Below are positions 1 to 10,615 of a stretch of DNA of 64,000 bases, in pieces. Location: the NCBI GenBank assembly GCA_008711295.1, contig VUYV01000082.1, positions 62,001 through 126,000 of the forward strand, in the 5' to 3' direction. A program made the translations under genes and the position numbers. Position 1 is the first letter of the stretch; each line of letters opens with the position of its first letter. Under the pieces are notes generated by a model that did no database searches, was not told the origin of the DNA, and saw nothing but the letters and a program-made list of their open reading frames with translations. The stretch is from Anarhynchus alexandrinus. Its lineage: Eukaryota > Chordata > Aves > Charadriiformes > Charadriidae.

Positions 1-3000
1 AGATCTATTTCATTGCTCTTCCGGAGGAGGATTTGTTACGGTGACGTGAAAGAAATTGAAAGGAACAATAAACAGCACTCCCAAACCTCTTTTTAATAGG
101 TGTGCTTCTTTTTATAGTTCCAATACTTTCACAAACAGGGATTTAGCTCTGTGCAACCATTTGAAACAGCAGCTTTGTTACTGAATTAATTTTATAGGTA
201 AAGCAGTAAATTATACCAGTTCTAATGAATGCGAAATAGCAAACCTAAGGAAACTGAAGAGCTTTGTGAAGGCAAATCAGGATCCAAACAAATGTCAATG
301 TAGTAGGACTCCGGGATAGATTAAGCCTTTACTCCAACTGTTTGAGGTTAGGGGACAGACGTCCACATGCACAAGAGCTGCATTACTGAGCCGTGTTAAG
401 TAGAGTCAGCATGCATGCTGCAAGGGTAAGGACTCTAAGACATCAATATCAGACACATACTTACTTCTCTGCCAAAAGTATTTGCAGAGCTTCTACCACA
501 ACAGCAAGATTACATGTGAGCAGTAATCCCCCGAACCAGATGAACAAATGAGTGAAATCTAAATGCAACCCCTCACCCAACCTTTGGTGATTCCTGAGGG
601 CTTTGGTGAAAATACACTAATTGTAGAGAGATCAAACACGTAATTTCTGTCTTGCATTATGGAGTTGCCAGCACTTCTGGAGCACTTAGTTGCAACTAAA
701 GAAGTCCTTGATCTTCTTCTGTGACCTGAACCAAAAACTATTTTTGAGGGTATTTAATAAATAATACCACTATCTATTGCCAACTGCATTGTAAGTATTC
801 CTTGTCCATACTTAAAGAATGAAGAGTAGAAATAGAAGATTCTTTGCCCTGAAAAAGTTATAAACTAATAAAGCTCCCCAAATCCTGGAAAATATGCGAT
901 GGGGCTGGAGGCTGGAAAGCAGTAGGTATCTGTTCTATTTGGTCCTTGCAAATTTTGCTTTGTAACTGAATTCTTCCCCTTTCCCTATCCCCAGATATGC
1001 TCATGCAATTACCATGGAAATCAACAGAGAAGGATCTATCCATGTCCATGGGCCTTGGATCATATCGCATGAAAGAGGGGAGGTGCAGAAACACCCAAAA
1101 GTTAACGTTATAAAAATGTCACCGGCGCGGTGGTTGCCATCAGCCACCTGAACTGGTTGATATCTCTCTGCTGTGTGCCGCATTGCTTTAGCACACCTCA
1201 TTTTTGTCCCTCTGCTGTCTTTGGTTGATCAGCTCCTTTGGGCAGGTAGTCTTTTATGTGACTATACAGTGGAGGGAGGGGACAGTGATGTAAAGGACAA
1301 ATGTAGCCCACACCCTCACTTCCTACAGACCCACAGCTAAGTTTTTTCCCTGCATTGTTACAGGATAACCCAAAAGTGAGTGCGTAACAATACACTCTGA
1401 AGGCTTTAAGATGTCCTGCCCCTGACTTAATCAAAGGAGGTTCCCCGGAGCCCAAAGGAGGCCACAAGGAGTCACCCTGCTGTCTCTGCAGCTGCTGCAG
1501 CTTTAAAACCCCAATGACTTGGGGAGGAGGTACAGGGCTTTCTCCAGTTGTGCCACCAACCTGCAGTCACTGGAAGGCTGTGGCATTCCTTTGGGATGCT
1601 GTAATGAAGTTTGATCACTGAATGCATTCAAGTACAGAGGTATTTTTTCACGGGTCTGAGAGGTTATTATCACCTCAGTTAATAATCTGTAAGGATTCAG
1701 ACTCCAGCAAACGTTAATTATCCTTTCATCAACCTCAAGTTCACAAAAACTTAGTAGGGCTATTTTTAGCAATACAAATGTCTTCTTCCAGAATGGAAAA
1801 GCAGTTCTTTTTCTTGCATATCTTATTTTTAAATGTTAAACACATTAGATAGAACTGAGAGTTTTTTCCCTCTCTTAGAAACCATCCTAAGAATGTGTAA
1901 TACTTCATGAAATTGCTAAGAACAATACCATCTTCAGACCTGGGTGTATGATGTTAGAAATCTGGTATGGGGATGAGATAAAAACTAGCATAATGGGGTG
2001 CTTGAGGTCCACATTTAATCCTACAAAATATGCCATTGCGGGGAGGGCTTTGCTGCCCAGAGCATTCTACTGGACAGGTGCCTAAATAAGTCTTCTCATT
2101 CAGCGCCTGTTAGGATAGTGTTTGAACCTCTGGGCAATGGTGCTAAATGCATGACATAGGAATAACAACAGCTTCATTCACTCAAGGCGCTCCATCAGTC
2201 AATGTCCCTTTTGTTTCTAGCTCTGAGGGTTGTGATGGGATCTCTGAAGGCATCAGCTGAACGGGTACCAGCGTAGCTGCTCTGCCTGAAACTCCAGGCA
2301 GCTGGAAACAATAGCATGGAGAAGGCTGTCCCTCGGTTAGCTGTTTACTCTGGAGCTTAATGATGAGCATTGGGCTGCCTATACTGTTAATGTTTGCAAT
2401 CTTCTGAACAGAAACAGCTAGTAAATATGCCCTGAGGCCCCATAAACCGTATTTGTGTAAACCATAAACCCTACAAGCCTGTACTGTCTCCTTTGATAAT
2501 GTTCTTACGCTGCTGAAGGGGACTTCGAAAAGGAAAGACTCGCTGAGTATGGGACAATCTGTTAGCTAATAGATATTCTGGTAAACAGCTCTGATGCACT
2601 CAAAGGAAAGGAGAGGATTTTTGGAGCTTTAGGTACTGGAAATCGTTGCTGGGTATATTACATATTTTCTGTGTGGCTTTGGGCGAAGTACTTTGGCCCC
2701 GACTTTGTACCAGGAAAGGAAATGGGAGTGTAGCTACCAACTTCAGTGGGATCTGGATCGGGCCGCTTGTCTCTCCATAATTTCTAAGCTTCCCATCTGG
2801 TTGGAAATTTTCTTTTAAGAAACTTTTTCAATTTACAGACCTCGAGCACTCTGCAGAGGTCGTCCAAGCGAGGCTTCCCAGGCTGCACAGCTGGGAGGCA
2901 GCCTGCTGCCTTTCCCGGGTCTCTGGCTCCCGGGCAGAACACTGTGCAGGCTGGATCCTGCTCCCTTGTGCAGAGCGTTTTGAGTTTCCAGGGTAGGGAA

Positions 3001-4529
3001 GTACTTGGCAGAAAGGTTTTTTGGCCTGAGTGACACCAAAGCATGAACTATCCAAACACACTCTGGGAACTACAATGTTTTGTTTTTTACCTGCCACTAA
3101 TAACCATGTCAACTCATTTATTTCCATCAAGTCTCTTGCAGTGCTCTCTCTAAACAGGCGGCTCTGCAGTGGCTATCATCTCAAGTCCTGGTTTTCTTGT
3201 GGCTTCAAATTATTACTGTAAAACAAATAGTATTTAAACATCGTATTTTGCATCTGCCTGACATGTATATACTGATGGTAAAATATATACTTGGTAAAAA
3301 GGAAGAAAGGAGGGGAAAAGAAAACTTAATCAGAACTTTGAAAGTCAGAGCACTAAAAAAAAAAAGAAAGTTTCAAGGTAACCCTCATTCTTTCTCTGCT
3401 CGTTTTGTTTTCCATCCTTACTCATAATTCTAGGACTCCATCCCAGCCCCATCCTAAGCAGTATTGACAGGAAAGGATTATCCACAGGAATTTGACATAT
3501 TTACATCTAGAGAGTGCCAAAGGAAAATCTTTCTGGGTGGAACAAAGCCAGCCTTATTTGAACTAGCTTCTTCCGCTAGAATTGTGGATGGACACCAGGG
3601 TGGGGCGCAGGAGTTAACTGGGTAATAAGTATTTCATTGAAACTAGTTTTTTCTGAACAGGATATTTAGTAAAATGAGAAATTGCTTCTTTTGCTTTTAT
3701 TCCTCTCACAGTGAAATTGGAATCACTTGAGAAAAGATTTGTCCCCCAAAGCTAAGCTGAGCATCTAGATAGCACCGTCTTAGAAAAGATTTTGAGATGT
3801 ATTATTTGTATATCCATAGCAGCCACAGAAACACCTGCTACATAAGCTCCAGTACAAAAAACTCCAGAGTTCAGGGATCTCTTTGTCTGAGGTCTAGCAG
3901 GCTACAACTGTGATGCTGCATTAACTCTGAATAGCTCTGGGGTTTAATATTTGCATTATAAATGCAGGAATTATCCAACTCTGCTCTTGTAAACAGATTC
4001 CTGATTTTCCTTTCTCAGTGCATGAGCAAGCGTTGACTCCTGAGAAGATATATTACATTGGAAACTTGCAACATATTGTATACTAGAGATTCGGGAGAGG
4101 TTTTGCTGTGTAGGCAAGCAGAAAATATACTTTTTGCTTTGGTGTCCAAGGCAGAATTTCTCTGTGAGCATCCTTGGTCACTGTTAGACCAAAGGGATGA
4201 TTGGGAAAAGAAATTGCTTTGTATGCTGTTTGATCATCTCCTACCCCGATTTACAAATAAGTGTTGATAAAGTCCTGCATGTAAATATTCCGACCCTGCA
4301 TCTCTGACATCTACTCATGGTTAGCGGAGCATGACAGTGTCTAAAATGCAGGCAGGAAGGGCAGGGTACCAGCAATGTACGAGCACCCAGAGGACCAACA
4401 GGGATTAGCATCTCATGGTGCTAAATATCACATACAGCTGATATTAAAACCAAAACCAAAACAGCCACAGCTTCCGTTCCAGCACAAACTGGAAGGAAAA
4501 CAAAGGAAAACTAGAAGGAAAAAACAAAC
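1..4529. other. Intergenic DNA, no gene recognised
   Basis: No open frame here resembles a known protein, and the longest are about 100 codons with no splice-linked partners. Composition is ordinary AT-rich avian intergenic sequence with a short A-run near 3353-3365. It lies beyond the 3' end of CKAP4. In mammals the next gene on this side is NUAK1, but I see no kinase exon. Confidence 0.6.
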
Positions 4530-4739
4530 TGGGGGAAAAACTTCTTTACTTTGAGGGTGACAGAGCACTGGAACAGGCTGCCCAGAGAGGTTGTGGTGTC
4601 CACTTCTCTGGAGATATTCAAAATCCACCTGGATGTGATGCTGTGCAACCTGCTGTAGGTGACCCTGCACTGGCAGGGGGGTTGGACTAGATGATCTCCA
4701 GAGGTCCCTTCCAACCCCTACCATCCTGTGATTCTGATT
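4530..4739 (+). mobile_element. CR1 LINE 3' fragment
   Basis: This is the last ~200 bases of a chicken-repeat-1 type LINE in plus orientation. The translated end of the reverse-transcriptase ORF2 is visible in degraded form (a fragment around the conserved pattern W-x-R-L-P-R-E is represented by the nucleotides for an amphipathic '[11 protein letters not shown]' stretch). It is followed by the usual CR1 3' UTR wording 'ttggactagatgatctccag' and an ATTCTG-type tail ending at 4739. It is severely 5' truncated, as most avian CR1 copies are. The left border is approximate. Confidence 0.9.
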
Positions 4740-4929
4740 CCCCCCTCCCTAAACATCTATAAACTAAGCAGCTGATGACACAACAAATGGGCCAGGGACC
4801 AGTTATTATTAGCAGAATGGCTAAATTGGGCAGAAGAAGTAACAGTTGGCATCTAGACCCAGCCCGGCACTGGGTGAAGGTTTATTTTTTGAGGGATGAT
4901 ATCGCTTTGATTCACACGGTAATCCCAGA

Positions 4930-5270
4930 GTACTAAACAGGGCACGGGAGGGAGCTGGGGGCGAGCTGGCGCCCCAGGCTGGGCACCTTCCCGGCTCCTG
5001 GGACAAGGGTCGGACAGACGGACAGAGGGCGGGGGCAGACAGGACGCCGCCTGCCGCGCCGCGCCGCCGCCACCGGGGGNCCACCGGCACCGTCGGGGTG
5101 CGCTGCCCGCCCCGCCGCAGCCGCACCGGCCACGGTCCCTCCTCGGTGCCAGCGATGCTTTTTGTCTGTCTGACGCCGTTCCGCCTCCCCGCCGGCCTCA
5201 CGCCGCCCTTCGCCGCGACGCGCCAGCGGGTCCCTTCCGCTCACGGCGGAGCGGCTGGACACCGTCCGTT
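4930..5270. promoter_or_regulatory. Orphan CpG island
   Basis: About 340 bases are strongly GC-rich with dense CpG, unlike the AT-rich flanks, and contain one unresolved base at 5080. In birds such islands normally mark promoters. No recognised gene starts here: CKAP4 ends 2 kb to the right and on the other side nothing is identified. It could serve a non-coding RNA, an unrecognised gene or a distal regulatory element. Open frames on both strands inside it are expected from GC-richness and are not evidence of coding. Confidence 0.6.
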
Positions 5271-5650
5271 ATTCCTCTCGTTCCTCTTTTCCCTTCAATC
5301 CTCGCCTCCGCTGTTTGTCAAGCCTAAACAGGCCCCATTGTTCAATTTCTTCTTTCCCCAGGACATTTTACCTCTGATCGTCATCATTTTCCCCCGCGCG
5401 AGTCTCTCTGGCTCAGCCCCACCTTTCTTGATGTGCCCCAAACTGCAGAGTCTGTCCTTGGCAGCGCTGAGTAGAACGGAAGGGCCCACATCGTGTGTTT
5501 TTAGGCTCTTCTGGTGTTTGTACATCTCGGAAAGCTTTTTTTGCTGTGGCTGTTTGACTTCTTTGCAGCTTTGTTTACACTATCAGCTGAGGATGGTAAA
5601 AAGATTAAATCACTAATGTGTTTTTTTAATAAAATCTCTAACATACACAT
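5155..5650 (+). other. Possible short transcript downstream of orphan CpG island
   Basis: An open frame on the plus strand starts with ATG at 5155 inside the CpG island and runs 153 codons to a stop at 5614-5616. A canonical AATAAA lies only 12 bases after the stop (5628-5633). The predicted peptide is rich in Phe, Leu, Ser and Pro and has no domain I recognise. An island, an open frame and a poly(A) signal in the right order could be a small single-exon transcript, or chance. Coding is unlikely; a non-coding RNA is the better reading if it is transcribed at all. Confidence 0.15.
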
Positions 5651-5780
5651 TTAGGCCACCAGAAACTCTTCTCGCTGTTACAGGTTATTTCACTTGAGGC
5701 AGTGGTCGAAGCCCTGCTGGGAGAAGTCCCTGCAGCAGCACAACATTGATCTCCATCACATTTGCCAGTGTAGCTACTTA

Positions 5781-6125
5781 CAGAATCATAGAGTGGTTTA
5801 GGTTGGAAGGGACCTTAAAGATCATTGAGTTCCAACCCCCTGCCATGGGCAGGGACACCTCCCACTAGACCAAGTTACTCAAAGCCCCATCCAACCTGGC
5901 CTTAAACACCTCCAGGGATGGAGCTTCCTCAGCTTCTCTGGGCAACCTGTTCCAGTGCCTCACCACCCTTAAAGTGAAAATTTTTTTCCTAATATCTAAT
6001 CTAAATGTACCCTCTTTTGGTTTAAAGCCATTCCCCCTCGTCTTATCGCTACATGCCCTTGTAAAAAGTCCTTCCCCAGCTCTTCTGTAGGCCCCCTTTA
6101 GGCACTGGAAGGGGGCAAGCCCTTT
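5781..6125 (-). mobile_element. CR1 LINE 3' fragment
   Basis: A 345-base 5'-truncated CR1 in minus orientation. The minus-strand translation between about 6128 and 5865 is the ORF2 carboxy end, with the characteristic GAYRRAGEGLFTR and HWNRLPRE motifs, followed by the 3' UTR and the tail seen on the plus strand as 'cagaatcatagagtgg' at 5781. It keeps a nearly intact frame, so it is fairly young. It is the same subfamily as the copy at 63053-63381. Confidence 0.95.
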
Positions 6126-7509
6126 CAAGTGTGATCAAGTCCACAGCACCTTGGCCTAATTGCCTCTCCATTTATAAGATGGAGCTGAAAATGAAGACAA
6201 ATGTTAATGAACTGGCTTGATCAATGCCTCATCAATCAGGTGGACTGATTTCAGTTTCCACTGAAATTTTTTGCTGTAACAGCGTGTTCTTGATGAACTA
6301 CTAATAATGTAAAAGAACATTGGCAACATAGGTTATGTCTTGCTTGAGATCTTCTCCACTGCTTTTATTGGAAAGTGTAAAAACAATGGTAAAGAGCAGC
6401 ACTAGGAGTGGATGTGCTCTGTGAGCATTTACGAAGGAATTAGGGAGTGTTTGTGTCTGATGAGGCTGTCAAGCCAAATACAAAAGCTGAACCTCCAGCC
6501 CACCAAGGGATCCTTGCTGCTGTGTCTGCCTCCAGCCGTATTATTTACAGAGAATTATTATTCTTATTGACTGAAATAGGTAATTTCAATAGTTTGCCAT
6601 AGAATTTAAGTTACTAGAAGTGTAACTAGTACTTTTTCATTTAATCTTTGAGATCCAATTTGGCCCAGCTGCACTGCTGACTTTACAGCAGCTTTAAGTT
6701 CCCTCGTCATGCTGCTACTACTCTTTAAAGGCACCACATGCTCATCACGCGCTTCTGGTCAACCTAGTCAACAGGTTATGTCAAATCTCTTTTAGATGGA
6801 AGGGCTTGTGTGCTCACCTGTTTTGTTGAACATACAGGTTGTCTAATAACAGATGTTACCTATCTCTATGAATACGGCCTCAGGAACTGCCAGGACATGA
6901 TGATGCCCACACTCCTTTATGCACACGATAAGCAGTACAGGGGAAATAAGATTTGGCTCTCACCATTCCAAAGCTGCTTATATGGCAAGCTTGGAGTCAT
7001 CTTTGTGGGTAATCAAAATGAAATCACCCTTTCCCAAAGTTCTGAAAGCCAGGCATCCTTCACAAAGATGGTAAATGGAAGTTCAGCATACGGGCCTTGC
7101 AATTCAGTGTTCAAAGCCATCCAAAAGGAGTAGCCACTTTGGAGAGATTATCTAGATAGGTCCTTTCTGTATATTATTTCTGTTCTACATGCTTCAGGCA
7201 TTCAACAAGTCTTACCGAGGCATTGCTGGTGGTGCCTGACATGGTGTTCCTTCAATGCATAAATCACCTATTTCACACCTCGCATCTTGGACTTCTGTGC
7301 ACTCTGGTCAATACCACTGCATTGAATTGGCTCAAATCCTGTTTTCAAGAGTTCCTCCGTAACCACAACAGATAGCACTGCCTCCACGTTCCCCTATGAA
7401 AACTGAGAACAAGTCACATCGGGTTCTTCCCTCAAGCCCTTTCCTATATCCCACTAGAAGCACCCTGGGATGCACAATGTTAAGTAAGCAGCAATCAAGA
7501 AAAGGTGCA
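6126..7509. other. Intergenic DNA between CR1 and CKAP4 3' end
   Basis: I see no repeat, RNA gene or recognisable exon here. A plus-strand open frame at 6810-7133 (107 codons) has no recognisable domain, no CpG island and no splice context, so I treat it as chance. Confidence 0.5.
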
Positions 7510-9283
7510 AAGAATATTCCAAATGTTTATTATGTATTAAAAATACCGCAAATAAGCCATACAGTTCATTTCACAGTAACCTAAACAACATTGTTCAAGA
7601 ACTTGAGAAGTCAACAAAGAACAGTGCAGTTCCAACAGTGACAACAGTTACCTTAATGCTGTCGGTCCCTCTTTCTTTGCCAGCAAGTCTTTCCTGTTTA
7701 CAGTGGGAACAACACTAGATATGGTTCAGTATCTTATTTACCGAGGTGAACTCGGAACTGTTCCCACAAGCACACCACTTGTGGGAGGTACTGTTTCTAG
7801 GAATTCTTCTTCTAACATAGCCACAGATCTGGCTAGTGCAGGCTGAGGTGGGGATGATGTGCACAACCTATTTCCAAGGTGTCCGTGCACAGACCCTTTT
7901 ACCAAATCTTTGGATAAAGTTCAAAAGTAAACTTGAAAAGGAGGGATATTAGAAATCCTCTCCAAAAAGACAGAAAACCAAGCAAGTTCCATGAGGAAGT
8001 GGTTTTTAAACTAACATCTAGATAATGATGACACTTTTTCCTCACTCTCAACCCATTCCTAGAAGGATCCTTTGCTACCAATGCCCCAGGGAGGCACCCG
8101 GTGACAACAATGGTGACAAGAATCGGGCACCAAGTCCTGAATATGTAACAAGAGTTCAGGTCACTGTCAGCTGTGTGAAAACTTGGAAATGTATATGCCT
8201 TAGAAGCAATTCTGCTGATTTCGTGGTGATTTTCCCCCTTGTGTGTTTTGGAGTGTACTATTATCGTTAGCATGCTTGCTATACATGGAACACGAGAGGT
8301 GCAATTTCAGTCCTTCTCTTTCCTCAAATTCATCACCATTTTTACATAAAATCCTGTATCATAGACAAATTAGGCCTTTCCAGGAAAGACACAGCCTCAT
8401 CATGTAAACAGCCCAAAAATACAATAAAAATATTACTGTAGCCTCTTGAAACTAATCCCGTCCTTCAGATGTCCCTTCCAAGCACTGATCTTCTGCACCA
8501 GCACCTGAAGATGCTGGGAAAGAAGCCTGTGATCACAAAGAAGGAATCTCTCCAGCCACGTGGTGGAACACCTCTCTTAGGTCTTAGCCCCAAGCAATGC
8601 CACTTACCTCAAACCTTCCCTTTGTGGGGTTCAGCTAACCCCTCATTAGGTCCCTGGTGCAGATTAAGGACTCACAGAAATATACTACAGCTCAACTGAC
8701 ACTTGGTAAACTGACCGCAAGGCTGAGTCGCAAACTGCAGGAATGGATGAGTTGCTTCAAACCTGGTCCACACTTAAGTTTACCGGTCTAAACAGTTTAA
8801 GATTAGGGGTGTAGTTTTGTTCGTTTGTTTCTTAAACCAAAACACACCAGTCAAATTCTCAAGTGTGTACTGCAGTATGCTTTTCGTACAAGAACAGCTG
8901 TAGCCCTTCCGTGTAGGATATCTAGTGTCATAGTGTGAAACACCTTCATGCCATTAAATATGTGCCCATGCTAACGAGGCTGTAGTGCCTTAGTTACACC
9001 ACTACGGTTACAGCGGTACAACTGTACAAAGAAGATGAGCCCTTAGAAACTCAACCCCCAACTAAACTCATGTTTTCTTAAAACAAAATTTTAAAAAAAG
9101 AAGTAAACAAAAACCCAAAAACACTACACAAAAGAGAAATAAAGGAAATAAGCAGAACTGTCTCTATTATTAAAGTACTCTTAATCTCTTTGGAGGTATC
9201 AAATTGCTTTTAAAAAGAGTAAAAAACTGGGCATACAAAAGCTATTCTCCTTGATCCGTTATTTGCACACGGAGCACCGCTGC
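7510..9283 (-). other. CKAP4 3' untranslated region (predicted)
   Basis: Sequence directly after the CKAP4 stop codon on the minus strand. The first good AATAAA on that strand is at 7531-7526, giving a 3' UTR of about 1.75 kb. It is AT-rich, with an A-rich stretch on the plus strand near 9080-9150 (U-rich in the mRNA). The extent is inferred from the poly(A) signal only. Confidence 0.5.
7526..7531 (-). terminator. Candidate CKAP4 poly(A) signal
   Basis: TTTATT on the plus strand is AATAAA on the CKAP4 strand. It is followed on that strand by a U/GU-rich stretch around 7510-7480, as expected downstream of cleavage. It is the first canonical hexamer I find after the stop codon. Confidence 0.45.
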
Positions 9284-10615
9284 CTAAACTTTTTCATGTA
9301 TTTTTTCTACTTTCACAAACAACCTTTCCAGATCATTCCTCAGGTCATCTATTGAGCTCTTCACAGACTCCAAGTTGTTCTCATTGTTTTCAATTTTCAC
9401 CGAGTAGGAGACTAAACTATCCACTGCAGTCCTTATCATTTTCAAATCAGAATCAACCTGGCTGACAGAAGATCTCAGTTCATCTACAGAGCCTTCCACA
9501 GAAGAAAATTTTTCAAGATAGCCTTGAGAATGTGCTTGACCCGCCTGAAGATTTCCTTGATCCAACAAAGTACTGATTTGTTTCTGGACATCCTGAAGAG
9601 CACCGGAGGATGGCAGGTCACTGATGCTTCTCCTCAAGTTTTCCACATCATTGTACAGCGAGGTCTGTGTTTCACCAAGATTTTTCAGAACGTCTGTGAC
9701 TGAAGTTATGTCCATATCTGAGATCCCCTGAAGAGCAGTAATGCTTTGTTCTAGGGTGCTGAGCTTATTCTCGTATTCTGCCTCCTTAGAAAGGAAAGAT
9801 TGCAACTTTTCACTGTTCTGAGCAGCAACAGAAGTTAGAGACTCCAGGCTGTCTTCTATGTGCCTCAATCGAGACTCCAGTCCTTCACTGTTCTTCCCAA
9901 AAGTTTCTAATGCTTTCCTGAAGAGTTCATTTTCTTCCCATTTGTGGAGGTCGGCTTTAACTTGCAGTAAATCTTCATCAAGTCTTTTAATGTCACCAGG
10001 GAGCTGCATAATAGAATCCTCAGCTCTTAGAACTTTCTCTTGTAAAGCTTTTAATGAAAGGTGTTCAGTGTCCGCAGCCTCTTTGAATTTCTCATGTTCT
10101 TGTTTGAGGTTGACTAGCTCTTTCACTTCAGTATACACATCAGACTCCATGGAGTCTATTGTACTCTTCAGGGTCTCTATGTCCTTTTCTTTGGTTTTCA
10201 TGGATGCTTGCATCTCATCAAAAGCATCTTTTAGCACCTTAATTTCATGTTTGTACACATCTGCTTCTCCTAGTGAATTAACCTTTGCTTTCATATTGTT
10301 GATTTCATCTTGGCTCCTTTGCTGGACTTCAGTGAATACAGCAATGTTATCGTTTATAGACTTGGTTAGCTCTGTTAGTCTCTCTTCCACTGTGTTTTCC
10401 AGAGATGTGAAGTCTCGTTCCCTTGCATCCTTCACCATGTGGATGCCGTCAGACAAGTCTTTCAAAATTTCATTTTGCAGCTTCTGAAGCACTTCACTGA
10501 TCCGATTTATTTCACTCTCCCCTTGTTTAACAGCCTTCTCAGTAACCTCCTGCTTCTGCTGAGCAATTTTCATCATGGATTCAAATTCTCCAAATGTGGC
10601 TTGAAGAGAACGCAC
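9284..10615 (-). CDS. CKAP4: CKAP4 coding exon 2 (luminal coiled coil)
   Basis: This is a single 1,332-base open exon ending at TAG. On the minus strand it follows the acceptor TTCTGTTTTAG and begins VRSLQATFGEFES. It carries the highly conserved run KAVKQGESEINRISEVLQKL and ends with EKIHEKV, both diagnostic of CKAP4. Nearly the whole exon is heptad-rich with many Glu, Lys, Leu and Ser residues and few Pro or Cys, as expected for the luminal rod. A 209-codon open frame on the opposite strand (9858-10487) is a shadow of this exon. Confidence 0.97.
   Translation of the reverse strand: MRSLQATFGEFESMMKIAQQKQEVTEKAVKQGESEINRISEVLQKLQNEILKDLSDGIHMVKDARERDFTSLENTVEERLTELTKSINDNIAVFTEVQQRSQDEINNMKAKVNSLGEADVYKHEIKVLKDAFDEMQASMKTKEKDIETLKSTIDSMESDVYTEVKELVNLKQEHEKFKEAADTEHLSLKALQEKVLRAEDSIMQLPGDIKRLDEDLLQVKADLHKWEENELFRKALETFGKNSEGLESRLRHIEDSLESLTSVAAQNSEKLQSFLSKEAEYENKLSTLEQSITALQGISDMDITSVTDVLKNLGETQTSLYNDVENLRRSISDLPSSGALQDVQKQISTLLDQGNLQAGQAHSQGYLEKFSSVEGSVDELRSSVSQVDSDLKMIRTAVDSLVSYSVKIENNENNLESVKSSIDDLRNDLERLFVKVEKIHEKV

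Noticed and set aside
6810..7133. 107-codon plus-strand open frame
   Set aside because: No domain, no CpG island, no flanking splice or poly(A) context; length is within chance expectation.
1..7500. Search for NUAK1 exons, the expected neighbour
   Set aside because: No kinase motifs (glycine loop, HRD, DFG) were found in the open frames; the gene must lie beyond the left edge.
9858..10487. 209-codon open frame on the plus strand opposite CKAP4 exon 2
   Set aside because: It mirrors the conserved CKAP4 frame, is Ser/Phe-rich as expected for the complement of Glu/Lys/Leu codons, and has no promoter or recognisable domain.
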